Assembly: GCF_002847285.1 (NCBI RefSeq)
Contig: NZ_CP025407.1
Coordinates: forward strand, 3,670,501-3,734,500
Direction: 5' to 3'
DNA: 64,000 nucleotides
From: Streptomyces sp. CMB-StM0423
Lineage (GTDB): Bacteria > Actinomycetota > Actinomycetes > Streptomycetales > Streptomycetaceae
Both the position numbers and the translations under genes were made by a program. This document shows positions 55,694 through 64,000 of the stretch, one piece after another (the first letter of the stretch is position 1; every line of letters begins with the position of its first letter). A model generated the notes under the pieces. It ran no database searches and was not told the origin of the DNA. It saw only the letters and a list, made by a program, of their open reading frames with translations.

Positions 55694-56754
55694 GCGCGCC
55701 CGGGAGCGTCATGGACCGGACCGACGCCTTCGCCATCCACCAGCCGCGCCTGCCCCGCTGGGCGCCGGTGGCCGTCGCGGCCGCCGCGGTGGCGGCGGGA
55801 GTGGCGGTCGGGCTGGGCGCGGGGCTGGACAGCCGGGTGCAGTGGGGGCTGATCGCCGCGCTGCTCTTCGTGGCCGGGCTGTACGGCGTCTCGGCGCGTA
55901 CGGAGGGCACCCGCAAGGCGAGGGACCGGCTGGCCACGTCGCTCGTGTGGGGCGCCTTCCTGCTGGCCGTCATCCCGCTGGCGTCACTGGTCTGGGAGAC
56001 CGTACGGCAGGGCGTCAAGGTCCTCGACGGCTACTTCCTGACGCACTCCATGAACGGCGTCGTCGCCATCGCGCCCGGCGGGGGCATCTACCACGCCCTC
56101 CTCGGCACCATCCAGCAGGTCGCGCTGGCCACCGTGATCGCCACTCCGATCGGGCTGCTGACGGCCGTGTATCTCGTGGAGTACGGGGGCGGGCGGCTGG
56201 CGAAGGCGGTCACCTTCTTCGTCGACGTCATGACCGGCATCCCGTCGATCGTCGCCGGCCTGTTCATCCTCAGCGTCTGGATCATGGGGCTGGGCTTCGG
56301 CTACTCCGGCCTCGCCGGCTCCTTCGCACTGGCCATCCTGATGATGCCGATCGTCGTGCGCTCCACCGAGGAGATGCTGAAGCTCGTGCCGAACGAGCTG
56401 CGCGAGGCGTCGTACGCCCTGGGCGTACCGAAGTGGAAGACGATCCTGCAGGTCGTCCTGCCCACCTCCCTCGGCGGCATCACCACCGGCGTGATGCTCG
56501 CCGTGGCCCGTATCACCGGCGAGACGGCTCCTCTGTTGCTGCTCGTCTTCGGCAACCCCGCCATCAACTCCGACCCCCTCAAGGGCGCCCAGGCGTCGCT
56601 CCCGCTCTACATCTACGAGCAGTGGGCCAACGGCAACAGCGCCTCCTACGACCGCGCCTGGGCCGCCGCCCTGGTGCTCATCATCTTCGTCATGCTCCTC
56701 AACCTGTTCGCCCGCCTCATCGCCCGTTTCAAGGCTCCGAAGACCGGCCGCTGA
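55690..56754 (+). CDS. pstA: Phosphate ABC transporter permease PstA
   Basis: A 354-residue permease with six to seven helices and the EAA loop (ELREASYALGVPKWKTILQVVLP in parts). It has an N-terminal addition with two extra hydrophobic segments (about 25-65) compared with the E. coli protein. ATG overlaps the pstC stop (ATGA). Confidence 0.97.
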   Translation: MSAPGSVMDRTDAFAIHQPRLPRWAPVAVAAAAVAAGVAVGLGAGLDSRVQWGLIAALLFVAGLYGVSARTEGTRKARDRLATSLVWGAFLLAVIPLASLVWETVRQGVKVLDGYFLTHSMNGVVAIAPGGGIYHALLGTIQQVALATVIATPIGLLTAVYLVEYGGGRLAKAVTFFVDVMTGIPSIVAGLFILSVWIMGLGFGYSGLAGSFALAILMMPIVVRSTEEMLKLVPNELREASYALGVPKWKTILQVVLPTSLGGITTGVMLAVARITGETAPLLLLVFGNPAINSDPLKGAQASLPLYIYEQWANGNSASYDRAWAAALVLIIFVMLLNLFARLIARFKAPKTGR

Positions 56755-56783
56755 CGGCCACGTACGAAAGAGATTCCAGTCCC

Positions 56784-57560
<777 letters not shown>

Positions 57561-57606
57561 GGACCGAGCCCGCGGGGCACGGAGGTCGCGCAGAAACGCT
57601 TCAGCG

Positions 57607-58605
57607 CTACTCGAAGGCCAGGTGCACCAGCCAGTACACCGCCGCCGCCACCCCCGCCGCAGCCGGCATCGTGACGAACCACCCCATCACGATGTTCTTC
57701 GCCACCCCCCAGCGCACGGCCTTGACCCGCTTCGTCGCGCCGGCGCCCATGATCGCCGAAGTGATCACGTGCGTCGTCGAGATCGGCGCGTTGAACATGA
57801 ACGACGCGGAGTACATGATCCCCGCCGCCGTCGTCTCGGCGGCGAACCCCTGCGGCGGCTGGAGGTCGATGATCCGCCGCCCCAGCGTCCGCATGATGCG
57901 CCAGCCGCCCGCGTACGTACCGAGCGAGAGCATCAGCGCGCACATCACCTTCACCCACCACGGGATGGCGTCGCCCTCGTCCTCCACGTCCGCGATGACC
58001 AGCGCCAGCACGACGATGCCCATCGTCTTCTGCGCGTCCTGCAGCCCGTGTCCCAGCGCCATCGCCGCCGCCGACACGGTCTGCGCCACCCGGAAGCCGC
58101 GCTGCGCGCGGCGCGGGGTGGAGCGGCGGAACATCCACAGGATCGCGCACATCACCAGATAGCCGACGCACAGGCCGACGATCGGCGAGATGAACATCGG
58201 GATGACGACCTTCTCCAGCACCCCGGACCAGAACACCTTCGACGACGCCGCCAGCGCCGCGCCGACCATGCCGCCGAAGAGCGCGTGCGAGGACGACGAC
58301 GGCAGCCCGAAATACCACGTGATCATGTTCCACGTGATCGCCCCGACCAGGGCGGCGAACAGGATCCACATCCCGTGCGACCCGTGCGGGGTCTCGATCA
58401 GCCCTTCGCTCACCGTCTTGGCGACGCCGCTGCCGAGGAAGGCGCCGGCGAAGTTCATCACCGCGGCCATCAGCAGCGCGGCGCGCGGCGTCAGGGCGCG
58501 GGTGGAGACGGAGGTCGCGATCGCGTTGGCGGAGTCGTGGAAGCCGTTGGTGTACGTGAAGAAGAGCGCAACCCCGATCGTGACGACAAGCGCGAAGGTG
58601 TCCAC
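57607..58605 (-). CDS. Low-affinity inorganic phosphate transporter, Pit family
   Basis: The 332-residue carrier shows the duplicated PiT/PNaS signature (FTYTNGFHDSANAIATSVSTRAL near the start and GKxx-type SASFMFNAPISTTHVITSAIMGAGATKRVKAVRWGVA near the end, in parts), with about ten helices. It imports metal-phosphate complexes by proton symport. The DUF47 gene is five bases upstream, so they are one operon. It converges with the pst operon. Confidence 0.95.
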   Translation of the reverse strand: MDTFALVVTIGVALFFTYTNGFHDSANAIATSVSTRALTPRAALLMAAVMNFAGAFLGSGVAKTVSEGLIETPHGSHGMWILFAALVGAITWNMITWYFGLPSSSSHALFGGMVGAALAASSKVFWSGVLEKVVIPMFISPIVGLCVGYLVMCAILWMFRRSTPRRAQRGFRVAQTVSAAAMALGHGLQDAQKTMGIVVLALVIADVEDEGDAIPWWVKVMCALMLSLGTYAGGWRIMRTLGRRIIDLQPPQGFAAETTAAGIMYSASFMFNAPISTTHVITSAIMGAGATKRVKAVRWGVAKNIVMGWFVTMPAAAGVAAAVYWLVHLAFE

Positions 58606-58610
58606 CGGGC

Positions 58611-59231
58611 TCAGGACTCCTTGACCGCGATCGTTTCCACGGTGTTCGCGACCTTCTCGAAGGCGTCGGCGGCCTCTTCCAGTACATCGACGATCTGCTT
58701 GAGCTTGAGCACCTCGATGGCGTCGTACTTGCCGTTGAAGAGGTGCGCGAGAAGCTTGCGGTGGATCTGGTCGGCCTGGTTCTCCAGCCGGTTGACCTCG
58801 ATCCAGAACTCCGGCAGGTGGTTGAGCGTACGGAGGTTGGGCATCGCCTCCGCGGTCAGCTCCGCGGCCCGCGCGAGCACCTCGATCTGCTGCTCCACGC
58901 CCCGCGGCAGCTCCTCGATCTGGTAGAGGACGACGAGGTCGACGGCCTCCTCCATGAAGTCCATGATGTCGTCCAGCGAGCTGGCGAGGCGGTAGATGTC
59001 CTCGCGGTCGAAGGGCGTGATGAACGAGGCGTTGAGCTGGTGCAGGATGGCGTGGGTGGCGTCGTCGCCGGCGTGTTCCGCAGCGCGCATCCGCTCGGCG
59101 ATCTCGGCCCGGGCGGAGGAATCCGCCCCGAGCAGTTCCATCAGGAGCTTCGAGCCCGTCACGATGTTGTCGGCCGAGGCGGCGAACATATCGTAGAAGC
59201 TCGTCTCCCTGGGGGTCAGACGAAATCGCAC
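58611..59231 (-). CDS. DUF47 / PhoU-like partner of the Pit transporter
   Basis: This 206-residue all-helical protein (MRFRLTPRETSFYDMFAASA, then FDREDIYRLASSLDDIMDFMEEA) is of the DUF47 family. It is distantly related to PhoU and nearly always paired with Pit transporters, which it probably regulates. Acidic metal-binding-like patches (DREDIYRLASSLDD) match PhoU. It starts with GTG at 59231 and is divergent from csoR; the CsoR operator lies in the shared gap. Confidence 0.92.
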   Translation of the reverse strand: MRFRLTPRETSFYDMFAASADNIVTGSKLLMELLGADSSARAEIAERMRAAEHAGDDATHAILHQLNASFITPFDREDIYRLASSLDDIMDFMEEAVDLVVLYQIEELPRGVEQQIEVLARAAELTAEAMPNLRTLNHLPEFWIEVNRLENQADQIHRKLLAHLFNGKYDAIEVLKLKQIVDVLEEAADAFEKVANTVETIAVKES

Positions 59232-59354
59232 GTGATGATCCTCAGTGCTGCGAATATCGGCGAATAGGTCCTGATGATGCTAGGCGAGCCGCACCTGGGG
59301 AGCGAACCGGCTCTGCGGAACAGCCGCAGGACAGAATGCCACGAAGGCGGTATC

Positions 59355-59375
59355 ATATACCCCCTAAGGGTATAT
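59355..59375. promoter_or_regulatory. CsoR operator
   Basis: Perfect 8-base arms ATATACCC (59355-59362) and GGGTATAT (59368-59375) flank CCTAA. This is the G-tract pseudo-palindrome recognised by copper-sensing CsoR repressors. It lies 82 bp before csoR and 124 bp before the divergent DUF47 gene. Confidence 0.88.
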
Positions 59376-59457
59376 CGCGCACGGTTCGCATACGGTGGTA
59401 CGCACACAGCGATACGCGCCGGGCGGATCGAGGGATGGGAAACGGAAGGACGGGCAC

Positions 59458-59793
59458 GTGACCGACACCACGGCAACGACGACCGCCGCCGAGACGGCGC
59501 CGGGCGCCGGCCCGCACGGGTACAGCAAGGACAAAGAGGCCCACCTCAAACGACTCCGCCGGATCGAGGGCCAGGTCCGCGGGCTGCAGCGGATGGTCGA
59601 GGAAGACGTCTACTGCATCGACATACTCACGCAGGTCTCCGCGAGCACGAAGGCGCTGCAGTCCTTCGCCCTCCAGCTTCTGGAGGAGCACCTGCGGCAC
59701 TGCGTCGCCGACGCCGCCGCCCGGGGCGGGGACGAGATCGACGCGAAGGTCGAGGAGGCCACCGCCGCGATCGCCCGGATGCTGCGGGCGTAA
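59458..59793 (+). CDS. csoR: Copper-sensing transcriptional repressor CsoR
   Basis: The 111-residue four-helix repressor has all three Cu(I) ligands in the right spacing: C53 in VYCIDIL, H78 and C82 in EEHLRHC (25 and 4 residues apart, as in mycobacterial CsoR). The conserved second-shell tyrosine (Y52) is present. The GTG has GGAAGGA seven bases upstream. The 25-residue Thr/Ala-rich N-terminus is longer than in Mycobacterium. No copper ATPase or chaperone gene is nearby, so its main targets lie elsewhere. Confidence 0.95.
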   Translation: MTDTTATTTAAETAPGAGPHGYSKDKEAHLKRLRRIEGQVRGLQRMVEEDVYCIDILTQVSASTKALQSFALQLLEEHLRHCVADAAARGGDEIDAKVEEATAAIARMLRA

Positions 59794-59957
59794 CGCCGGG
59801 CGGCCGGCCGCCGCTGCTGCGCGCGTACGGGCCGCGCGCAGCGCCCGCGGCCCGCCGGGCCGCGCACACCCTGCGCTCCGTGCCCTTCGCTACGTGTCCT
59901 GCGCTCCGTGCCCCGAGCGCCGCCCCGCCGCGCGCTCCCGCGCCACGTGCCCGGTCG

Positions 59958-60155
59958 CTACGGCGTGATCTCCTGCCGGCCGCGCCTGCGCTCCAGCTCG
60001 GAGCCGCGCCGCTCGGCTTCCACCCTCAGCACCTCGTCGATGCGGTCGTCGCTCAGCCGCTCTTCCGGTGCGCTCGTCGCCGCGATGATCAATTCACCGC
60101 ACAACTCGATTTCGGCGAGAGCCACATGGTCCTGTACAGCCGACCCCCGACCCAC
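59958..60155 (-). CDS. Small conserved hypothetical protein
   Basis: The 65-residue protein (GRGSAVQDHVALAEIELCGE, then LIIAATSAPEERLSDDRIDEVL) looks like a short helix-strand protein conserved in Streptomyces, with good coding bias. The start is GTG 60155 or TTG 60161. It is in the 527-bp gap between csoR and the lipoprotein gene, with no other recognisable feature there. The function is unknown. Confidence 0.6.
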   Translation of the reverse strand: MGRGSAVQDHVALAEIELCGELIIAATSAPEERLSDDRIDEVLRVEAERRGSELERRRGRQEITP

Positions 60156-60320
60156 GTGCAATCACCCCACTTCCCCATGCACACCCGCCGGCAGCCGGGC
60201 TCACCGCTCAGAGTAGGTAGGACGGCACAGTCCGCGCATGACACGTCTGGACCATTTACGGCCCCGGCCTTCCCGGGCGAATCCCGACGCCCCCGCGCAA
60301 ACGACCGGAATCAACTCCCG

Positions 60321-61208
60321 CTAGGACGCGGGCTGTTGGCCGCTCTGGCGAACCGTTCCGGCATAGATGTCACGATCCGCGGGCAACGCCACCTCGGCCG
60401 GTGCCCCGAAGTCGTAGGTTTCGACGGTCGACGCCACCCGCACCGGTGAGTCCCCGGACAGCGCGAACTCGTGCCGCACCCGGCGCGGCCGGCCGTCCTC
60501 GTCCAGATACACGTCGAAGACCACCGCGTCCTGGACGAACCCCTCGGCCGCGGCGGTCAGCGCCCCGCGCGCGTACGGGGACGCCGCGCGGGCGGCGCGG
60601 CCGAGGTCGGCCGTGCCCTCGTAGTGCCGTACGACGCTGTCGCCGACGCGCTCCTCGCCCACGTACCGCACCTCGCTGGCGCCGCGCAGCAGTTCCGCGG
60701 CGGTCAGCGGGTCGGTGGCGCCGTTGGTGACGAGGTTGCCGTCGGAGAGCCGGGTCGTGTCGAGCCGGAGCCACTTGTCGGCGGGGACGCCGGCGCCGCG
60801 GTTCTTCATGTACAGCTCGCCGACCGCGTACAGCTCGGTGATCGGCTCCTCCTCCCCCTGCGGCATCACCACGCGCAGCAGGCCGCGCCGGCCCGCGTAG
60901 TCGAAGGCACCGTCGCCGCTGACGGTGACGCGGGTGCCGCCGCTGATCATCTCCATCGCCGTACGCGCGCGGGAACTGCCCGCGCCGGCCAGCGCGTCGG
61001 CGGCGCGCTGCACGGCGGTGAGCGGGTCGCCGCCCGGGTGTTCGTCGGCCGCGGCGCCGCGCTCGGAGCAGCCGGCGGTGGCGGACAGGGCCGCGGCGGC
61101 GAGGGCGCCGAGGAGCGCGACCACGGCTGCGGGCCGGGCCTTGGCGGCGGCACCGGGGCGTGCGGGCGTGGTGCCGGTGCCTTCGGTCCGCCGCTGCTCC
61201 GCCGCCAT
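60321..61208 (-). CDS. LppX/LprG-like lipoprotein
   Basis: The 295-residue lipoprotein has a long basic N-terminus, a hydrophobic signal and a lipobox (SATAGC, cysteine about 47). The mature part has the LolA/LppX-like beta-sheet features (VTVSGDGAFDYAGRRGLLRVVMP, DKWLRLDTTRLSDG and RHEFALSGDSPVRV, in parts). Proteins of this fold carry lipids or lipidated molecules to the outer envelope. The ligand is unknown. It is divergent from the next short gene. Confidence 0.8.
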   Translation of the reverse strand: MAAEQRRTEGTGTTPARPGAAAKARPAAVVALLGALAAAALSATAGCSERGAAADEHPGGDPLTAVQRAADALAGAGSSRARTAMEMISGGTRVTVSGDGAFDYAGRRGLLRVVMPQGEEEPITELYAVGELYMKNRGAGVPADKWLRLDTTRLSDGNLVTNGATDPLTAAELLRGASEVRYVGEERVGDSVVRHYEGTADLGRAARAASPYARGALTAAAEGFVQDAVVFDVYLDEDGRPRRVRHEFALSGDSPVRVASTVETYDFGAPAEVALPADRDIYAGTVRQSGQQPAS

Positions 61209-61301
61209 CTCTCGCTACCCCCGGCCGGTGTTTTCTCCGGTTCGCTTAACGATGTGGAGGGGGCACCGTCACGGTCTGCCCCACCGCGGTACCGTGACCG
61301 C

Positions 61302-61517
61302 GTGCTCAGCGACGGACCCGGCGACGGGCCGGGTGACCCCCAGGGCGGCGCGGGTTCCGACGGCCCGTACGGCGGCGGCGCGCACCGCACGTCGACCGCC
61401 GAGCAGGGCGCGTTCGCCTTCGCCCGCTGCACCTGCGGCTGGACGGGACCGGCCCGCCGCGCCCGCTCCCGCGCCCGTACGGATGCCGCGGACCACCGCC
61501 CGGACGGCCTCGGCTGA
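61302..61517 (+). CDS. Small conserved hypothetical protein with CxCGW motif
   Basis: The 71-residue protein has a Gly/Asp-rich N-terminus and a compact end with FAFARCTCGWTGPARRARSR. The two cysteines and the tryptophan are the notable part. It matches short Streptomyces proteins of unknown function. The GTG at 61302 was chosen because the domain start follows it closely. Confidence 0.6.
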   Translation: MLSDGPGDGPGDPQGGAGSDGPYGGGAHRTSTAEQGAFAFARCTCGWTGPARRARSRARTDAADHRPDGLG

Positions 61518-61569
61518 GAGGTCCGTAGCGCGAGGCTTTGCTACTTGGGGGTAGCGAAGGGTGGACACG

Positions 61570-63156
61570 ATGCGCTGTGCTGTCCCGATGGACAGGCGCA
61601 CAGTGCTCCGTACCGCCCTCGCCACCGCCGCAGGCGTGGGCGCCGCCGGCGTCGCCGGCTGCTCGGGCGACGACGACGGCGGAAAGCCCGACCCCAAGCC
61701 CGGCGGCTCCCACTCCGGTTCCGGCAGCGGCGCGGCCACCGGACCGCCGGACTGGCCCGCGCTCGCGGAGTCACTCGCCGGCCGCCTCGTCCTCCCCGGG
61801 CACGACGACTACCGCGTCGCCGCCCAGCAGTACAACACCCGCTTCGACGACCTGCGCCCCGCCGCCGTCGCGTACGTCGACCACGCCGACGACGCCGCCG
61901 AGTGCCTGCGCTTCGCCCGCGCCGCCGGCGTCCCCGTCGCCGTCCGCAGCGGCGGCCACTCCTACGCCGGCTTCTCCAGCGGCAACGGCCGCCTCGTCGT
62001 CGACGTCTCCGCACTCTCCGGCATCGACGCCGACTCCGGCACCGCCACCGTCGGCGCCGGGGCGCGCACCATCGACGTCTACGAGGTCCTCGCCGTCCGC
62101 GGCCGGACCATACCCGCCGGCTCCTGCGCGACGGTCGGCATGGCCGGCCTCACCCTCGGCGGCGGCCACGGGGTCGTCTCGCGCGCGTACGGGCTCACCT
62201 GCGACCACCTCCGCGGCGCCACCGTCGTCACCGCCGACGGCAAGACCGTCGAGTGCTCGGCGGACGAGAACAAGGACCTGTTCTGGGCGCTGCGCGGCGC
62301 CGGCGGCGGCAACTTCGGGATCGTCACCGAACTGCGCTACGACACCCGCGAAGCCTCGGACGTCGTCGCCGCGAACATGGTGTGGCCCTGGTCGAAGGCC
62401 GAGGCGCTGCTCACCACCTGGCAGGGGTGGGGCCCGGACCAGCCCGACGAGCTGTGGTCCGCCGTCCACTTCGGCAACACCCGCGGCGGCGAGCCGACGA
62501 TCTCCGTGGCCGCGATGTCGCTGGGCACCGAGGACGACATGCACACCGCCGTCGACTTCCTCGCCGACCAGGCCGGCGGCCCCGGGCCCGCCGAGGACGT
62601 CGCCATCGGCCCGCAGTCGTACATCCACGCCATGCGCTCGTACGCGGGCTGCGCCCAGGCCGACCGCGAGCAGTGCCGGCTCCAGGGCGGCGTCCCGGGC
62701 CGCAACGCGCGCGGCATCCTGCAGCGCGACACGTTCGCGGCGCGCTCCGACTTCTACGACGAGCCGCTGGGCGCCGGCGGCATCGGCACGCTGCTGGACC
62801 GGGCGGAGAAGGCGTCGCGGTCGGCGGACGCGCTGTTCATCCTCACCGCGCTGGGCGGGGCGGTGAACCGGGTGCCGGTGGGGGACACGGCGTTCGTGCA
62901 CCGCGGGTCGCGGGTGCTGGCGCAGTACATCTCGTCGTGGGACGAGGGCGAGGACGGCGGTCCCGGCGAGCGGTGGCTGGCGGACACGCACGCGGCGATG
63001 CGGGAGCACGCCTCGGGGGCGGCGTACCAGAACTACACGGATCCGGAGCTGCGGAAGTGGCGCGGCGCGTACTACGGTTCCGCGGCGGAGCGGCTGGCGA
63101 AGGTGAAGGAGCGGTACGACCCGGAGCGGCTGTTCGACTTCGACCAGGCGGTGTAG
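61570..63156 (+). CDS. Berberine-bridge-type FAD-dependent oxidase, Tat-exported lipoprotein
   Basis: About 528 residues. The N-terminus has a twin-arginine signal (DRRTVLRTALATAAG) and a lipobox (GVAGCSG), so it is exported folded and anchored outside the membrane. The flavin domain has the covalent-link histidine H130 in RSGGHSYAG and cysteine C186 in AGSCATVGMAGLTLGGGHG, implying a bicovalent FAD as in berberine-bridge enzymes. The C-terminal BBE motif (YQNYTDPEL, then YYGSAAERLAKVKERYDP) is present. The substrate is unknown; sugars or phenolics are typical. ATG 61570 has a GAAGGGTGG site; GTG 61561 and ATG 61588 are alternatives. Confidence 0.9.
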   Translation: MRCAVPMDRRTVLRTALATAAGVGAAGVAGCSGDDDGGKPDPKPGGSHSGSGSGAATGPPDWPALAESLAGRLVLPGHDDYRVAAQQYNTRFDDLRPAAVAYVDHADDAAECLRFARAAGVPVAVRSGGHSYAGFSSGNGRLVVDVSALSGIDADSGTATVGAGARTIDVYEVLAVRGRTIPAGSCATVGMAGLTLGGGHGVVSRAYGLTCDHLRGATVVTADGKTVECSADENKDLFWALRGAGGGNFGIVTELRYDTREASDVVAANMVWPWSKAEALLTTWQGWGPDQPDELWSAVHFGNTRGGEPTISVAAMSLGTEDDMHTAVDFLADQAGGPGPAEDVAIGPQSYIHAMRSYAGCAQADREQCRLQGGVPGRNARGILQRDTFAARSDFYDEPLGAGGIGTLLDRAEKASRSADALFILTALGGAVNRVPVGDTAFVHRGSRVLAQYISSWDEGEDGGPGERWLADTHAAMREHASGAAYQNYTDPELRKWRGAYYGSAAERLAKVKERYDPERLFDFDQAV

Positions 63157-63313
63157 GCGGGCGGTGCAGGCAGGCGGTCCGGGCGTCACGCGGTGTAGCG
63201 CCCGGCCGCGGAGAACTTCAGGGGGCGCATTGGCGCGCGCACCCGGCGGGGACTGCTTCCGTACGCGCCGGGCCCCGGCCTCCGCAGCCGCCGGTGGGCC
63301 GCTCCCGTACCGG

Positions 63314-63997
63314 CTACGCCGCCAACTCGTCGCCGTCCCGGCCGCCGCCTCCGCCGCGCTCCAGCGACTCCGTCCGCGGCGTGGGGACCCCGCCGGGATC
63401 CGTCGCCGGTTCCCGTTCCCGGCCGGCGTCCGCCGCCTCCGGGTCGCCGACGAGCCACTCGGGCGCCCGCCTGACCAGCGGCATCAACCCGGCCGTCGCC
63501 GCCGGCGCGAGCAGCAGCGCCACCGACGTGCCGAGCGCGATGCCGCCGACGACGTCCGAGGGGTAGTGGACGCCCAGGTAGACCCGGCTCAGCGCCTCCA
63601 GCAGCGCCAGCGCCAGCGCGGCGAGCCCGTACCGCCTGCTCGCCATGAAGATGCCGACCGCCAGCGCCATGGCGACCGACGTGTGGTCGCTGACGAACGA
63701 ATACCCGGTCGTGCCGGGGAGCAGGACCTCCAGGCCCTCGTGCTCCCGGAACGGCCGCGGGCGCTCCACGATCGCGCGGATCGGCATGTTCGCGAGCAGT
63801 GCGAGCGCCGCTGCCAGCGGGCCCCACAGCAGCGCGGTCACGACCGGCACCGCGCCCGTACGCCGGCGCGCGCGCCACCAGCACACGACCAGCAGCACGC
63901 CGAGCAGGCCGATCAGCCCGTACTCGCCGAGGAACGCCGCCCCGCGGTCGAACCAGGGCGGCGTGGAGTCCGCAACGCCGTTGATGTCGAACAGCAC
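63314..63997 (-). CDS. PAP2-superfamily membrane phosphatase, start may lie beyond the window
   Basis: At least 227 residues with about five helices and the PAP2 motifs: RAIVERPRP (motif 1), SDHTSVAMA (motif 2, where the usual PSGH reads VSDH) and SRVYLGVHYPSDVVGG (motif 3, with the catalytic H and D). It probably dephosphorylates lipid or polyprenyl phosphates at the outer membrane face. The first GTG is three bases from the window end, so the true start may be further upstream. Confidence 0.85.
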   Translation of the reverse strand: MLFDINGVADSTPPWFDRGAAFLGEYGLIGLLGVLLVVCWWRARRRTGAVPVVTALLWGPLAAALALLANMPIRAIVERPRPFREHEGLEVLLPGTTGYSFVSDHTSVAMALAVGIFMASRRYGLAALALALLEALSRVYLGVHYPSDVVGGIALGTSVALLLAPAATAGLMPLVRRAPEWLVGDPEAADAGREREPATDPGGVPTPRTESLERGGGGGRDGDELAA

Positions 63998-64000
63998 GGA

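Overview
The window is chromosomal DNA of a high-GC actinomycete, most likely Streptomyces or a close relative. The signs are very high GC with strong third-position bias, frequent GTG starts, stop/start overlaps of the ATGA and GTGA type, two Lsr2-family nucleoid proteins, a mycothiol-type maleylpyruvate isomerase family protein, a PHO box before pstS, and an SCO3374-type protein beside lsr2. I recognise no phage, insertion sequence, integrase, CRISPR array or biosynthetic gene cluster. It reads as core and near-core genome with small accessory insertions.

Layout. 0-3.3 kb: a MerR regulator (cut by the window edge) divergent from a paired SMR efflux system, then a YCII protein, a DinB/maleylpyruvate isomerase family protein and a PH-domain membrane protein. 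3.3-7.3 kb: the purSQL operon (minus strand) divergent from an Lsr2 paralogue. 7.4-12.1 kb: three tRNA-Gly genes. Two near-identical GCC genes bracket an ABC-2 exporter with its own two-component system. The third, UCC, tRNA has unusual elbow features. 12.2-16.7 kb: mutY, an AraC/VOC pair, and a DHA2 drug exporter divergent from a TetR repressor. 16.9-23.3 kb: clpC, an SCO3374-like gene, lsr2, an ArgA-type acetyltransferase, a BlaI regulator and small proteins. 23.3-28.8 kb: a tightly coupled panC-nadB-nadC-coaX run (NAD and CoA precursors) with a DUF2520 dehydrogenase-like gene. 29-35 kb: threonine aldolase, an ArsR-type regulator, a second two-component system and a MidA-type methyltransferase. 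35.2-39.1 kb: an OpuC-type osmolyte ABC transporter. 39.1-40.1 kb: a frameshifted pseudogene. 40.4-51.8 kb: an orphan nuoD, the folate genes (folK, folB, folP, folE), a formylglycine-generating enzyme, ftsH, hpt and tilS. 52-59.8 kb: a zincin, the pstSCAB operon with its PHO box, a Pit/DUF47 low-affinity phosphate pair and a CsoR copper sensor with its operator. 59.9-64 kb: small proteins, a LppX-like lipoprotein, a berberine-bridge-type flavin oxidase and a PAP2 phosphatase.

How the genes connect. Several local circuits can be read from the DNA: a MerR-type long-spacer promoter for the SMR pair, paired TetR operators in the MFS/tetR gap, a perfect 16-bp palindrome before purS, a PhoP-type PHO box before pstS, and a CsoR palindrome before csoR. 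The most intriguing items are the tRNA-Gly(UCC) that has lost the 18-55 elbow pair, as in the tRNA-Gly species that feed peptidoglycan bridges; a formylglycine-generating enzyme that carries the CxPxR substrate motif in its own N-terminus; a 33-codon ORF overlapping both purQ and purL; and a MidA-type complex I methyltransferase gene about 6 kb from an orphan nuoD.
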